64,000 nt of DNA from Siphonodentalium dalli (taxonomy: Eukaryota; Mollusca; Scaphopoda; Gadilida; Siphonodentaliidae). The stretch lies in contig CP136062.1 in the NCBI GenBank assembly GCA_032622095.1, forward strand, positions 55,469,849-55,533,848, written 5' to 3'. A program made the position numbers and the translations under genes. The notes beneath the pieces were generated by a model. It did not search any database. It was not told the origin of the DNA and worked only from the letters and a program-made list of their open reading frames with translations. Positions 10,078 to 22,111 of the stretch are shown one piece after another; position 1 is the stretch's first letter; each line of letters starts with the position of its first letter.

Positions 10078-11110
10078 ATGTGTACCCATACCATGTATGG
10101 TACACATAATGCCGACGTCCGGATCAACCATTCGTCGTTCGTCCGTCTGTCTGTCCGTCCGGCCGTCTGTTGAGCCGTCTGTCCGTAGACACTTGCTATC
10201 CGATTCATTTACTCAAATATTTGTTATCGAATCGTGTTCAAATTTTATGTACATGTTTATGATGACAAACTTCTCACCTGTATAGTTTTTGGTATCAATC
10301 GGTTTAGAAATTATTGACACTTTGCATCCGCACATACATGTAGGCATGAGCTATCCGATGCTCTAACCAAAGTATTTTTTGTCCGATTGTTTTCATATTT
10401 GATATGTAGGTTTATAATGACACACCCCTCACCTGTATAGTTTTTGGTATCGACTAGTTGATCAGTTTAGAAAATAATTAACCCTTCACACACATGCTAT
10501 CCAATGTAATAAGTTGAACATATTTCTTCTGATCTGCCTCATTTCTTACCTAGGTTTTCCTTAGCATGGTCTTCATCTGTATGGTTTTTGGTATTAATTA
10601 ATTAACCCTTTTCACTCTTATGTTTACTTAGAACTCACGCAAGCTGCTATGACTCAAAACATTTTTCATCTGATCTACACCAAAATACAGATCAAGTTCA
10701 AATTTGGGTTTGATCCGATATATTTTAACAGAGTTGTGGCCCTTTATAATTCAAGTAACTGATAATGTAGTTACATGTAATAGACTGGGAATATTAAGAC
10801 AAAGTCATTCCCACAGAGCAGTCAGTTAGCTATGGATCAGTACAGTGTATTGACATTGTCAGATAGCAGCTGGTGTTTACAGACTCTCATACAGTTATCT
10901 CATAATTATGCATTAAAGTATGATACATGTATATCCAATCATTATCAATCATATTTTACTAAATGTTTTAACTTTTTATCTGTAATTGTTATGCATGGTT
11001 CTTCTGCCTGACTATGGATTGAGCTTAATTACCTTTATCACTCTGTAAGACTATATTTATAGACTATGAATTGAGCTTAATTAGCTTTATCACTCTATAA
11101 ACATTTAAAT
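10078..11110. repeat. Dispersed repeat family A, copy 1
   Basis: Starts with a hairpin on ATGTGTACCCATAC and continues GCCGACGTCCGGATCAACCA and a GTCTGTCCGTCC tract. Diverged internal units follow, with GCTATCCGAT and CACCCCTCACCTGTATAGTT. It parallels 37144-39200. Copy 2 also matches a segment at about 18195-18265. Copy 1 may therefore have been split by the 12308-17834 insertion. Confidence 0.8.
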
Positions 11111-12260
11111 AAAATAAAACATGAAAAGCCATTAGAATATGTCAAAACATAAAGTTTAAGTCTACCTGCCAAGCATATTTTTTTCTGACTTCTAACCCTA
11201 AACCACATACTGGTATTTAAATTTGGTCATATGGGACAGCAGGGGCAAAATTAGGACTAACTGTTAAGGAGAAAAATTAGTTGTTTGATCCATATACCTG
11301 AATGAATATATCCCATCTACTGAGAGAATCTCTCCCCAGCAACCTTATATTTTTCAGAACTTTAGCAGCAATTTAATCAAAACTATTAAGATTTCAAACC
11401 TGTTGACATTCAGAACAAATTTCTCAAAATTTGATTTAATTCCTTGCTCAATCTAACAAAACAAAAACAAAATAAAATAATTAAATAAATAACAAACAAA
11501 AATAATAAACAAAAAAATTTTAAATAATAAAATTAAAAAACTAACACTATTATAACTCCGCCAAGGGTACCCCGAGTCAGCACACCAAATTTGGTTTAAA
11601 TCGGTCCAAAATATTGTCATGTACTGGTGAATTTGTTTGGAGCCATATTCACCAATTCCATCCCATGCCTTTGGACTACTTAGCTATATATGGCGATATT
11701 ATTTTATGATGTCTTTTATGCCAATGTGCAGATAAAAGCTATGGTATCTAATTTTTTTTAAAGTTTCAACAATACACAGCACATGCTGTTTAATAAAGGG
11801 TTTTGTAGGTTAAGTTACCACAATGGGCTTTAGAACATTGCTAAAATCATTTAGCTACATGTAATCTTGAGATTCAAGTGTCTTTATGCAACTGGGGTTC
11901 AGTTATTTGATCAATTTAAATATTTAAAGAGAATTCCATAACTTCTGATTTTATATGTATATCCTCTCTGGAATTTTCTAAACTAACTGCCATTTGGGAA
12001 AATTAATGAGACATGGGTCAGATTTTAGAATACTGTTGATTGCCTGTTGATAAATGAAACAAAGTGATATGTTTTTAATCACTTCATGTCATCTGCCATG
12101 TAGAGAATGATTTGTTTGTTATCACAAGAGCCAGCAGTCAGCCACTTTCAATGCAAAGGCTATTTAGGCATCTGTTATCAGACCCAACACATCACAACCT
12201 AACATGTAACTACCAGAGAAAGCTGCATAACTGAGATCTTTAAGGATATTTTGCAGAAAA
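11111..12260. other. AT-rich sequence, possibly interior of family A repeat
   Basis: A low-complexity AAAATAAA-type stretch lies near 11460-11540. No exon or further repeat is recognised. Confidence 0.35.
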
Positions 12261-12307
12261 CACTTGATCACTCTTGCTTGGATATTCTTGATTCTACATG
12301 TTAATAC
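12261..12307. repeat. Minisatellite unit left of the 5.5 kb insertion
   Basis: CTTGCTTGGATATTCTTGAT, then TCTACATGTTAATAC, is the same unit repeated at 17835-18130 on the other side of the inserted element. Confidence 0.85.
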
Positions 12308-12419
12308 GGCTTACAGTCAAGTGATACCCGAGTCAAGTGATACCATACAAAGTGATACCCAAATCGGTCAACTGATACCCAAGATGGCCAAGTCATCTGA
12401 TACCTTTTTGAGTCAAATG

Positions 12420-13496
12420 TAGGGTCCTGCGAATTGGAGATTTTGATCGAATCGAATATCGAATCGAATTGAAGAATTCGAATCGAATATCGAATCGAAT
12501 GTCGAATCGAATTATACATGTGTGTTGCATTCTCAATTAGGCATGTTTTTCCAACGATTAGATGATGTTTGAAACGCTCTATGAACTTCTATGAAGTTCC
12601 ATCATGACTTATGTGGCGATCAACTATTAACTTCAATTGATTATTGTCGAGAAGAAGAATAAAAACAGATCAAAACGTCCACGCGGACGTCACGACGATT
12701 AATATATAACCGGCCTATCGGAACTAAAATCACGCAAAGTTTGTACAGTTTACATGTACATGCAAAATTGCAAATGGGCATTCGGAAACACCCGTTGTTG
12801 TAAACTTGAAGATGTAACAACAGTCGCAGGGTAGCCTGTTTATGTAGTACTGGGTGCTTCTGGAACTGATGAGTCCATAGATGGGTCGTTGTCCCAGATG
12901 CTTGCGATTTATACACCATGTTGTATTCGTCACACGTGTAAGTTATTGCACTGCCTGAGAAGCTTATCATGTTTAAAATAAACATGAATAACGGACGACT
13001 TATTGTCAAGTGCCAAAGGAACGCTCCGAAACTGACAATCAACTTCAAAAGAAAACTCCACCAACATGCACTTTTCAACCCCTGAAACACGTGAAGTTTA
13101 CATCATCAACGATGTCACATACAAATAACGCGGAACCTGAGATAGACAGTCGGCGGATAACGCTAGCAGTTGCTCAGTCTTATAGTTATTATAATTTACG
13201 TGCGTCGTCGGTCCAACAGCGATTTCAGAGCTTTTGGCAACCATGTTCATAGCTAGAATTCAGACATATTTAGTGGTCCTAATCTGGTGGCTAATTACTG
13301 GCCATAAATAAATTTAATAGCATGCGTACATTCGTGATGTACAATAAGAATTATAAAGCGCACATATTCATAATTTTAGGGAATTAAATGGCACAGAAAC
13401 AGCTAAGATCGACGTGTGTATGTGTTCGTAAGCTTCTAATAATTTCATCCATATATATTCGAATCGAATCGAATATCGAATATTCGCAGGACCCTA
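12420..13496 (-). mobile_element. hAT element, 1077 bp, internally deleted
   Basis: The perfect 15-bp terminal inverted repeat TAGGGTCCTGCGAAT starts at 12420 and its complement ends at 13496. The 8-bp target duplication GTCAAATG is exact (12412-12419 and 13497-13504). Both ends carry subterminal GAATCGAATATCGAATCGAA repeats. An 8-bp duplication and such TIRs define hAT. The minus strand encodes a decayed BED finger (12641-13090), so the element derives from an autonomous hAT. Confidence 0.92.
12641..13090 (-). pseudogene. hAT transposase N-terminal fragment with BED zinc finger (decayed)
   Basis: This is an open frame of 149 codons inside the hAT element. Residues about 48-80 read ITYTCDEYNMVYKSQASG followed by TTTHLWTHQFQKHP. 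That matches the BED-finger pattern: a Cys pair, then a threonine-rich turn, L-W-x-H and a final His. The second Cys is Tyr here (C53-x2-Y56), while H74 and H79 remain, so zinc binding is probably lost. No RNase-H catalytic domain or dimerisation domain follows. BED domains in hAT transposases bind the transposon ends. The N-terminal part before the finger is hydrophobic and unlike BED proteins, so the true start is unclear. The assignment rests on motif recognition. Confidence 0.65.
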
Positions 13497-13559
13497 GTCA
13501 AATGGTACCTTTTATAAAAAAAAATTGATTTAGATACATTTGACGCAAAAAAAGACCTG

Positions 13560-13771
13560 AACCAATGACACAGCCATTTTGGGTATCACTTGACCAATTA
13601 GAGTATCACTTTGCAAACAAAAACATGTTACTCACAGTTTTCCCGGCTGTCGCAGAACACGCGATCTGCAGTTCAGGTGAAAAGAAGGTATCAGTTTACT
13701 CGAGATTAGGTATCACTTGACTTTTTTTTCCCGAGAGTATCAGTTGGTTTGGGTATCACTTGTCCTGCACC
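13560..13771. repeat. Internal duplicate of the element's right end
   Basis: 13681-13771 repeats the right end of the 5.5 kb element almost word for word (ACTCGAGATTAGGTATCACT, then CGAGAGTATCAGTTGGTTTG, ending CCTGCACCC). The sequence after 13771 is not the TGTTAATAC duplication. This end is therefore internal. Confidence 0.85.
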
Positions 13772-15649
13772 CAATATGGTGAACCAAATAACACTGACAA
13801 TTCGTTAATTAGTTCAGTTGGTATTTTACCAGTTTCTCGAAACGTCGACCAAATTACCAAAACTATTTATTAAGCAAAAAGCAGCAAACGGTTTTACACT
13901 TTTATTTATTATACAACTTTGACGCCCGTCATCAATTACTAACTATAAAGTATCACCGATTAGAATCTCGAACACTGCTTTCTTATAGTTATATTTAGTT
14001 ATAAATAGTTCAAGTGGCTTTTATGCCAGGCATCAATTACTAAATTAGAGTATCACTTCGTGTGTTTGCTTCAACATATAATTGTCATATTTACAGGAAT
14101 TTTGAAGTAATGCGTTAATTTTTATAATTAAATTATTGATATATTTTTTACGATATGTACCCTATGAAAGTCGAACAAGAACTAAACGCTTGTTATCAGA
14201 TAATATTTCCAGCGCGAAAAATCTATTCGACTCCGCGTCAGCGATTGGATGCTTTTGGACATGCGCAGAATGTGACAGCTACAAACCACGCCCAAATGTG
14301 TTAACGCCGCCCATCATGAAAATGTCCGGGAATGATCTACACTTGCGTCAGTTAATTTTTCGAATGATTGTTACATGCATATAACGTCGATTAATATTAA
14401 AATTATTCTTATAGTTTGAGGACAATTTAAAATCGAAATCCATCGATCTATTTTTTTTAATTTTTGGATTGGGAACTTAAATTATTGGAATCCTTTATAT
14501 AACTTATTGAAGAAACATCCTCTATCGATCATGCACATAAAAATGATCAAGATCCTTCATATGTAATTTTAATGCGTACAAATATTCATGGTTATCACTT
14601 TGTACCGTTATATATTTATTCATTTAGAGAATTGTCCAAATGTGTTTTGGTATATGCTCAGATGATTATAGAAGGAAATATTATAGTTCAAATATAACTT
14701 GTAGTCAACGATTTTTAGAATTATGCACCCGAAAATAAAACGCATACACCGGTCTATATATTAAGTGTATTTTGGCGCGAAAACAGCCACGATGCTTAAA
14801 AATATTTATTTTGTCATCTCATGTTCCATTTTTTTTGTCCTCTCGCCGGGGGGGGGGGTAGTAAATATTATCATAGAAGGAAATCTTGTAGTTCAAATAT
14901 AACTAGTCAACGATTTTAAGAAATAAAACGCATATAATAACATTGTAAACGGAAAGACTTTCATTTCTCGATCTTGATCACCCATTTTGTATATGTACAC
15001 TATTCTAAGGATGTGTTATATATATTTGGGAAGAAATGAAGCATTGTGTAAACCGATCTTGTAACCTCAAAATAAACCAAATACCAACGAGCTGGTATTG
15101 GCCATATATATAGTAATCAGCACACAAGTGATACAAAATGGTTAGCGTTTTACCAAAATATTACGGCTAATGAGAAACGCTCTTTATTACCGCCACACAG
15201 TGGGTGTACACTGGTGTAGAGTTTTTCATATTGTGTGGTCGATCGATCATCCACTGGGTGATTGTATTATTACGTGTGACCTAATATCTCAATAATCTGA
15301 GGCAAAAGTACGCCTGCTAAAGGCGAATTATAACAGTTGGGGCTATAACGCTCAATGAATACTGGAGGCTATAACAAACTGCGCAGCAGAATATCGCTAA
15401 ATGGACGAGTATGAGATGAGCCTAACTGCAATTGTGACTTTGTTTAAAGGCCCACTTAATTTTCGAGTCATTCATTTTTTTATAGTATATACGGTTTTAA
15501 TAACAATTTATGCCATAAAATTTGAATAAAATACTATAATTCATCACCATTTCAAACGCAGAATACTTCTATCTCCTAGTTTGAAACACCTTTAAAATAC
15601 CGCGTCGTATATCTAGCAATTAGCAACCAACATGTCCTCTTCGGCTTTC
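13772..15649. other. Interior of the 5.5 kb element, no coding recognised
   Basis: AT-rich. It holds a diverged direct repeat (TAGTTCAAATATAACT...TCAACGATTTT near 14686 and 14890, about 200 bp apart) and a G13 run near 14850. An 82-codon open frame at 14136-14384 has no recognisable domain. Confidence 0.45.
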
Positions 15650-16150
15650 CATAGATTTCAACGTACTTTGATACTTATGGGTATTTGTGTCCGGGAAGTG
15701 TTTTGGGTGTGACCCCGACCTGACCTTGACCTTTAAAACTGTCAACGCAAGGTAAATTTGGGTAAAACGGACAAATTTCGACGAAATTTGATACCTAGAA
15801 ATACTTTTGTCCGGAGAGAGTTTGAATGGGTCAAATCGTGAACTCGGCGTGACCTTGACCTTCAATGTGGTCAATCAAAGGTCAAATCGGATAAAACGGA
15901 TGGATTTCGACGAAATTTGATACCTATGGGTACTTTTGTCGGGGGAGTGTTTTGGACGGGTCAAATCATGACTCCGACCTTACCTTGACCTTCAAAATTG
16001 TTCATTAAAGGTCAAGTGGTGTAAAACGGACGGATTTCGACGAAATTTGATACCTAGGGGTACGTTTCTCCGGATGGGGGTGTTTTGGACGGGTCAAATC
16101 ATGCCCCTGACCTGACCTTGACTTTCGAAATAGTCAATTGAAGGTCAAAT
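15650..16150. repeat. Tandem repeat, four units of about 120-130 bp
   Basis: The unit has TTCGACGAAATTTGATACCT, a GGGTACTTTTGTCCGG stretch, and GACCTTGACCTTCAA. GATACxTA anchors lie at 15670, 15790, 15919 and 16049. The array ends in GGCCGGGCGAAGTCGGGCCC near 16181, a tail type seen in other dispersed repeats. Confidence 0.85.
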
Positions 16151-16190
16151 CGCGTCTTTCACCAGAAATCAGATGGGAAACAGGCCGGGC

Positions 16191-16741
16191 GAAGTCGGGC
16201 CCATCAGCTTGTGTAATAAAGAAGACAGTTTGAAGAAAGTAATGTATGACACGAGAAACTTGAAATATGGAAGTATGCAAATTTCCCACATAAAATTTGA
16301 AAGCTAGTTTATAGAATAATTGTATTATAATTTATATTTATGGCTAATACTATGATATTGGTGGCGTTACCATTTCTGACTATGGTTTTCTTGTGTGTAA
16401 GTGTTCTACTGGATCCATGTTTTCCACATCTCTTGACTTATTGAACCGGGATGCATACTACATGCATGCATATAGGGTGAATGAGACGGTCTGTCGATCT
16501 TTACGATCACCCTGGGAGCCCATCCTGGTCTAGTTCGTATATCTGTCGACCTGCATGTTGTCATCGACCATCCCTTGTACTAAAGCCATGCACTTGGCGG
16601 TTTGCGCTCCAAAATACACTTGTAATAATGTATTCGCCTTTGAAGTTTTCCCGGCATCGAAATTTATATATAGATGATAAATACTTAAACGATACTTTCT
16701 ACTAGTACGAACATTATATGTTCCAGAAAGACGCGTTGGTG
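16191..16741. other. No firm feature; weak minus-strand open frame
   Basis: The minus-strand frame 16530-16793 (87 codons) has a fairly coding-like segment around NTLLQVYFGAQTAKCMALVQ. I do not recognise a family. It could be a transposase remnant of the surrounding element or chance. Confidence 0.25.
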
Positions 16742-17676
16742 TCATAAAACAAGTGATACTTAATTCCGAGTTAAATGCTATATACCGGAACAAGTGATAC
16801 CCAAATCCGAGTTCAGTGATACCTGAGACAAGTGATACCCAGTTCCGAGTTCAGTGATACCTGAGACAAGTGATACCTAATTCCGAGTTCAGTGATACCC
16901 GAGACAAGTGATACCTAATTCCGAGTTCAGTGATACCTGAGACAAGTGATACTTAATTCCGAGTTAAATGCTACCCGGGACAAGTGATACCCAATTCCGA
17001 GTTCAGTGATACCTGAGACAAGTGATACCAAATTCCGAGTTCAGTGATACCCGAGACAAGTGATACCTAATTCCGAGTTCAGTGATACCTGAGACAAGTG
17101 ATACTTAATTCCGAGTTAAATGCTATATACCGGAACAAGTGATACTCAATTCCGAGTTCAGTGATACCTGAGACAAGTGATACCTAATTCCGAGTTCAGT
17201 TATACCCGAGACAAGTGATACCCAATTCCGAGTTCAGTGATACCTGAGACAAGTGATACCTAATTCCGAGTTCAGTTATACCCGAGACAAGTGATACCTA
17301 ATTCTGAGAGTTCAGTGATACCCGAGACAAGTGATACTTAATTCCGAGTTAAATGCTATATACCGGAACAAGTGATACCCAATTCCGAGTTCAGTGAAAC
17401 CTGAGACAAGTGATACCTAATTCCGAGTTCAGTTATACCCGAGACAAGTGATACCTAATTCCGAGAGTTCAGTTATACCCGAGACAAGTGATACCCAATT
17501 CCGAGTTCAGTGATACCTGAGACAAGTGATACCTAATTCCGCGAGTTCAGTGATACCCGAGACAAGTGATAGTGACACCGAGACAAGTGATACCTAATTC
17601 CGAGTCCAGTTCTATAAAAATGACACCCGAGATAAGTGATACCTAATTCCGAGTCCAGTTCTATAAAAATTTGACA
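16742..17676. repeat. 38-bp minisatellite (ACAAGTGATACC / CCGAGTTCAGTGATACC)
   Basis: About 24 units of ACAAGTGATACCYAATTCCG followed by AGTTCAGTGATACCYGAG. A variant unit with GTTAAATGCTATATACCGGA recurs near 16765, 17115 and 17350, so the array has a secondary longer period. The motif equals the subterminal repeat of the host element, so the array looks like amplified subterminal sites. Confidence 0.93.
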
Positions 17677-17834
17677 AGAGAAATTATAATTGCACTAAAA
17701 TAATAAAAGGTATCATTTGTCTCAGAAAAGTATTAGTTGACTCGAAAAGAAGGTACCAATTGACTCGAGATTAGGTATCACTTGACTTTTTTCCGAGAGT
17801 ATCAGTTGGTTTGAGTATCATTTGACCTGCACCC

Positions 17835-18130
17835 TGTTAATACCTGTGTGCAGATTCTTGTCTTGCTTGGATATTCTTGATCCTCTTGCTTGGATATTCT
17901 TGATTCTAAATGTTAATACCTGTGTGCAGATTCTTGTCATGCTTGGATAATCTTGATCCTACCTGTTCATACATATGTGAAGATTCTTGTCTTGCTTGGA
18001 TATTCTTGATCCTCTTGCTTGGATAATCTTGATTCTACATGTTTAATAATACCTGTGTGCAGATTCTTTTGTTGCTTGGATAATCTTGATTCTACCTGTT
18101 CATACCTGTGTGCAGATTCTTTTCTGCAGA
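17835..18130. repeat. Minisatellite of CTTGCTTGGATATTCTTGAT units
   Basis: About six irregular units of 23-57 bp combine TACCTGTGTGCAGATTCTTG and CTTGCTTGGATAWTCTTGAT. It continues the unit interrupted at 12307. Confidence 0.88.
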
Positions 18131-18194
18131 ATGTTCTTCTTTCTACTCATCAATACTTAGGATGTATCTAGACAAGACTATGGCTTATGGATTT

Positions 18195-18270
18195 TCGCGT
18201 TCAAACTGAAAATAGCTGATCACTATCGCCAAGGTATGGGTTAAACATCTGCCGATCATGATTTGCCAAA
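18195..18270. repeat. Family A terminal segment
   Basis: AAAATAGCTGATCACTATCG, then CCAAGGTATGGGTTAAACATC, matches 39365-39425 in family A copy 2. Confidence 0.7.
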
Positions 18271-21200
18271 CTTCAAACTAATTGCAACACAATGTTTCTT
18301 AGCAGGATTTATATGTTCATGTCTGCCACTATTTTACCCATGTCGTCAGGCATTATAGATTTGAATGATTTCATGGTTCGTTGTATGCAAATGATGACAT
18401 ACACCAGTTCTCTGGTCTATCTAGGTTCCAGAATCATTGAAGTTCCGCGTAAAATAAAGAAAGCCACACTTGATATTAAATCCCAGAATAAGATAAGACA
18501 TAACCACACACAGTCTCAAACACTGATTGTGATCTTGAATTGAGCCGCACTTAGGGTTCAGGTACCTCAAGATTCCTTTTAATGATACTGAGACTAAACT
18601 TCTCCATTTAGCATGTCAGACAAACTATCTAATGTTGATCAAAGTAACATGAGTCATTAATGGATGTCATCGATAGCAACAATATTCCTGGTTGTTCTAG
18701 ATGGTTGAAGATTAGTCACATGATCCCGCTACGATACTGCTTTGTTTGCGCGTTCTAGTGATTTGGTCTCTTGAACCCAATTTTCGCTCAACTATAGACG
18801 ATGCAGAATAAACCACTGTACCGATCGTTGTAAGATGGGGGCTGGGGACACCGGGGAGTACAGGGATAAACCTGTCTTCGATAACACGGACAAAGGCGTG
18901 TAATAAATCTAGGTACACATGGAAAACTTAGAAGTCAACTAAACTAATAATAGAAGTATATGCTTGGTGTTTTACAATTTTGAAAATAGGAGCATACTAT
19001 ATGACAAGGGTATGCGTACCAGTATCGTAGAATCGTGCACCGTCATAGTTAAATATATGTGCATCATAATAGTTTTAATAAGCATCGGTATCATGATTGT
19101 CATAAACTGGTAGTTTAAGATAAATATGGGACCGTACATATTTGGGTTTTAACAATTTTGAAATTCAGAACATATGCGTAGGCTGCGAGGTATCAAAAGG
19201 GTTCATTTTGAAATTTAGATTTATGTACATGAGTATGCGGGTGTAGATTTGTAAGTAATAGTGTATAGGTCTGTAGTAATAAAAACGAAATGTCACTGGT
19301 ATCGTCATCAGTTCTGTTACCCGGTATTGGAGGGTTTAAGCAACTTATAGCATCGCTTTTCGACACTTTAAACATATAACATTTACAGATTGAACTACAC
19401 TCAGGGATAATACTTCATATCTTCGAATGACATATTGGACAGAATTAACCGTATGGCGCCCCTCAAAGACGCGAGCAGACAACTCTCAGTAATATATTCT
19501 TCTATCTGTGTGAGGCTCCGTACAGGGATGATAATATAATGAAGTATGATATAAATACTTCATATCTTTGAATAACATATTTTCGGATTAGCGTTTGATA
19601 CCTGTCCCCGCTTGGCCCACAAAAATATGCCATGACCGTACACGTTTTACTTCCATTCAGGTATACATAACTGAGTGATCGACATTATCTACATGTAGCT
19701 ACTTTCCCACCAACAGTATACACACCGTTTAGAAAATTATAGAGCCTTGCACGAAATTGTTTTAGAGAAAAACCCGCATATTTAGATAATTTAAATAATT
19801 TCTGCCAAATGTATGGACTGAAATGGTCACCAGATGCAAAAAGTCGAAACTTATGGGTTGACAGGATCGATCTGCGGATTTGTTACCCGAAATTATGGTG
19901 GGTACCCACACTTGGACGCAGTTAGTAGTTTTGCGAACAGCTCTGTAGGCTAGACGATTTCATGTTTAATTAAACAAATATTTTTCTATTGATAGACGCA
20001 TTATCCGCCATCTATGACTGATAATTATGTTTCAAACGAACTACCAAACTCAAAAATTGTCTACTTTTTATGATAAATTCGGAAATGAGTCGGAATTTCT
20101 ATTAAATTTATCGGGGTGAGATCAAGGTATGGTCGCTATCCCATTGAGGGAACATTATGTTTTGAAAAGTAGATATCACCATTTAACTGGGAGATATCTA
20201 GATTCATCTGAGGGAAGATATGTTCATTTATCAAAACCGGGTGGTCTGGTTTGGTGATATACTTGTATACCATCGGGTTTGGCGATACCACGTACACGGG
20301 GTGAGATAGCTACTGTGGCTATATTGAACGGTTTATTAAACTTTTGATTCTTTTGTGTAAATAAATTATTAGCCGTTAAAGATGCGTAATCAGAATTAAC
20401 GCTCACAGGTTACTATTTCTTTTGGCTTCGGGGATAACAAATAATTGATTCGATTCGAGGAACCCACCCATCAAAGCTCAGAGTGATCAGATATCTATTT
20501 TTTTAATTTCTTATTTCTCGAAATGTATAATTATTTGTGGCCCACTAAAGAGTCGTCAAATCGAAAGGCTCGGATAAAATTGCGGATGAGGATGGATAAC
20601 TGTAAAATCAAGTGGTAATACGGCCAAATTTCAGTGATAATACGGCCATAATTCGTTGAACAACATGTTATTAAATAACACGTTTGGGAAATTTTATACC
20701 ATAGTTGACAGCGGTTTGCATTATTTTGTTGTAATTAATCGATTCTGATAACAAAAGCGAGTTTGGAAGAAATGTTGTTGTTGTAACTTGATGATATGGG
20801 GACCAACTGATCGGATTGATTACCTTTAAGAATTCACTCAGTGCTAGCTGTTTAGTTGACCGTTTGACCGTTTTTTTTATTATAATAAGATGTATGGGGT
20901 GAATTTAGGAGAATTTTAGCCGGTTTTAAGCTCTCTGGAGAGAATATTCGGTGGTCAAAAATTTAATAAATGCCAAGGATAGAAATGGTAACGATTGGCG
21001 CTTGTGGTATTGATTGAAAGAGGAATCCTTCATCGAAACACCCGTGGCGACGTCGACACCATTGCTCGGATATATGGACTAAATTTGTCCGATTTCCGAG
21101 TGATGGTAAGACGGGGGAATTGTATAGTTTCTCTTGTACTTATTATTTAACGTGACGCATGCGTGAATGTATAGCGTCGGCGTATAGGGGCAGTGAAAAA

Positions 21201-22111
21201 ATGGGCGGGCACCGGAGCGCGTTACAGGCGCATGTGGAAACCCCAAAATCACCCTCTTGGCCTATATGTGTGGCTAAAATAGGACCATTTTACAAACTGG
21301 AAGATTTATTTAATCAACAGTAAATATGTCCAGATTTGGTGCGCAAAATATTAATCACGCATTCGTAATCGGATTATATACTGGAGTTTCAAATAAATCG
21401 TTGTTTTCTCCAACAGTAGCCGTTTACGTTCACTGCATAATCTTCTAACAAGTAAAATATAAATATTCTCAAGAATCTCCAAAGTGAGGGTTAAACAGTT
21501 ACACATGGAAGTCATTTAAAAATGATCTGTTTTCTGAGTTACTATGGAGCTATCAGAACAATATCAACATCACTTCGATCAGAGATATTCAGCTGATGTG
21601 TTAGGCATGTTGACACTCCAGCCGCCTCGTCGCTATACATCCCTGGGGTAGCATCGATCCTCATCGTCACTGCGTCCCTGTGGCAGAATCTTTGACTACT
21701 TTGAGTCGGGACAGTGATCGTATCAGGATCCTACATCCCATAACGCACCAAGCTAATCAAACTTTCATAAGCCAGTTATCTGCAAATTTAACCTGGCGCC
21801 TAAAACTAACACTTACTCCCAATTAGCACCAATAGTCTATATTAGCACGAATGCGTCATCAATATGACATCAATCTTTGCCCGAGGGTAACAACATATCA
21901 TTGTTATGAGACACAGGCTGATACCCGGGACCCAGGGGCTAACAACAGTTGCAAGCATGGTTGTGTTTACCCCCCCCCCCGAACCCTTATGTTACGTGAT
22001 ATGGACATGGTACACGCCCTAACTACTAAACAAATCGTCCAACTCGTGCATCAGAAGAGAGCTCATTGATAACACCCCAGCCACATGCTAGATTTTTCGA
22101 AACAATAAAAG
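18271..22111. other. Long stretch without recognised genes
   Basis: No exon with conserved protein similarity was found. Minor structure: the direct repeat AATACTTCATATCTTYGAAT at 19409 and 19551; GATACC- and GATATC-rich sequence near 20160-20310; two AATACGGCC words near 20620-20650; and a C12 run near 21970. The last part (about 21850-22111) may be the decayed upstream part of the transposase gene that follows. Confidence 0.4.

Larger units (their letters stand above)
12308..17834. mobile_element. 5.5 kb DNA element with 9-bp target duplication and TGATACC subterminal repeats
   Basis: TGTTAATAC lies at 12299-12307 and 17835-17843. Removing one copy plus the element restores a minisatellite unit seen intact at 17902-17945, so the insertion is well supported. 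The ends are imperfect inverted repeats: GGCTTACAGTCAAGTGATAC on the left, and GGGTGCAGGTCAAATGATAC as the complement of the right end. AAGTGATACC words run forward near the left end and in the 16742-17676 array. GGTATCACTT words run in reverse at 13580-13771 and 17700-17834. The 9-bp duplication suggests a MULE-like element. No intact transposase is seen. It contains a hAT insertion and a tandem repeat (15650-16150). Confidence 0.75.

Noticed and set aside
12308-13771. Treating the first TGATACC module as a complete independent insertion
   Set aside because: Its right flank does not repeat TGTTAATAC. Only the outer pair of ends (12308 and 17834) has a matching target duplication.
16742-17676. 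CRISPR-like array (short regular repeats)
   Set aside because: Units are contiguous with no unique spacers, and the setting is a eukaryotic transposon.
20970-21010. MVTIG-encoding stretch as a possible next CBS exon
   Set aside because: There is no upstream Gly-Val-Ile-Leu-Gly equivalent in phase, and the following residues do not resemble CBS.
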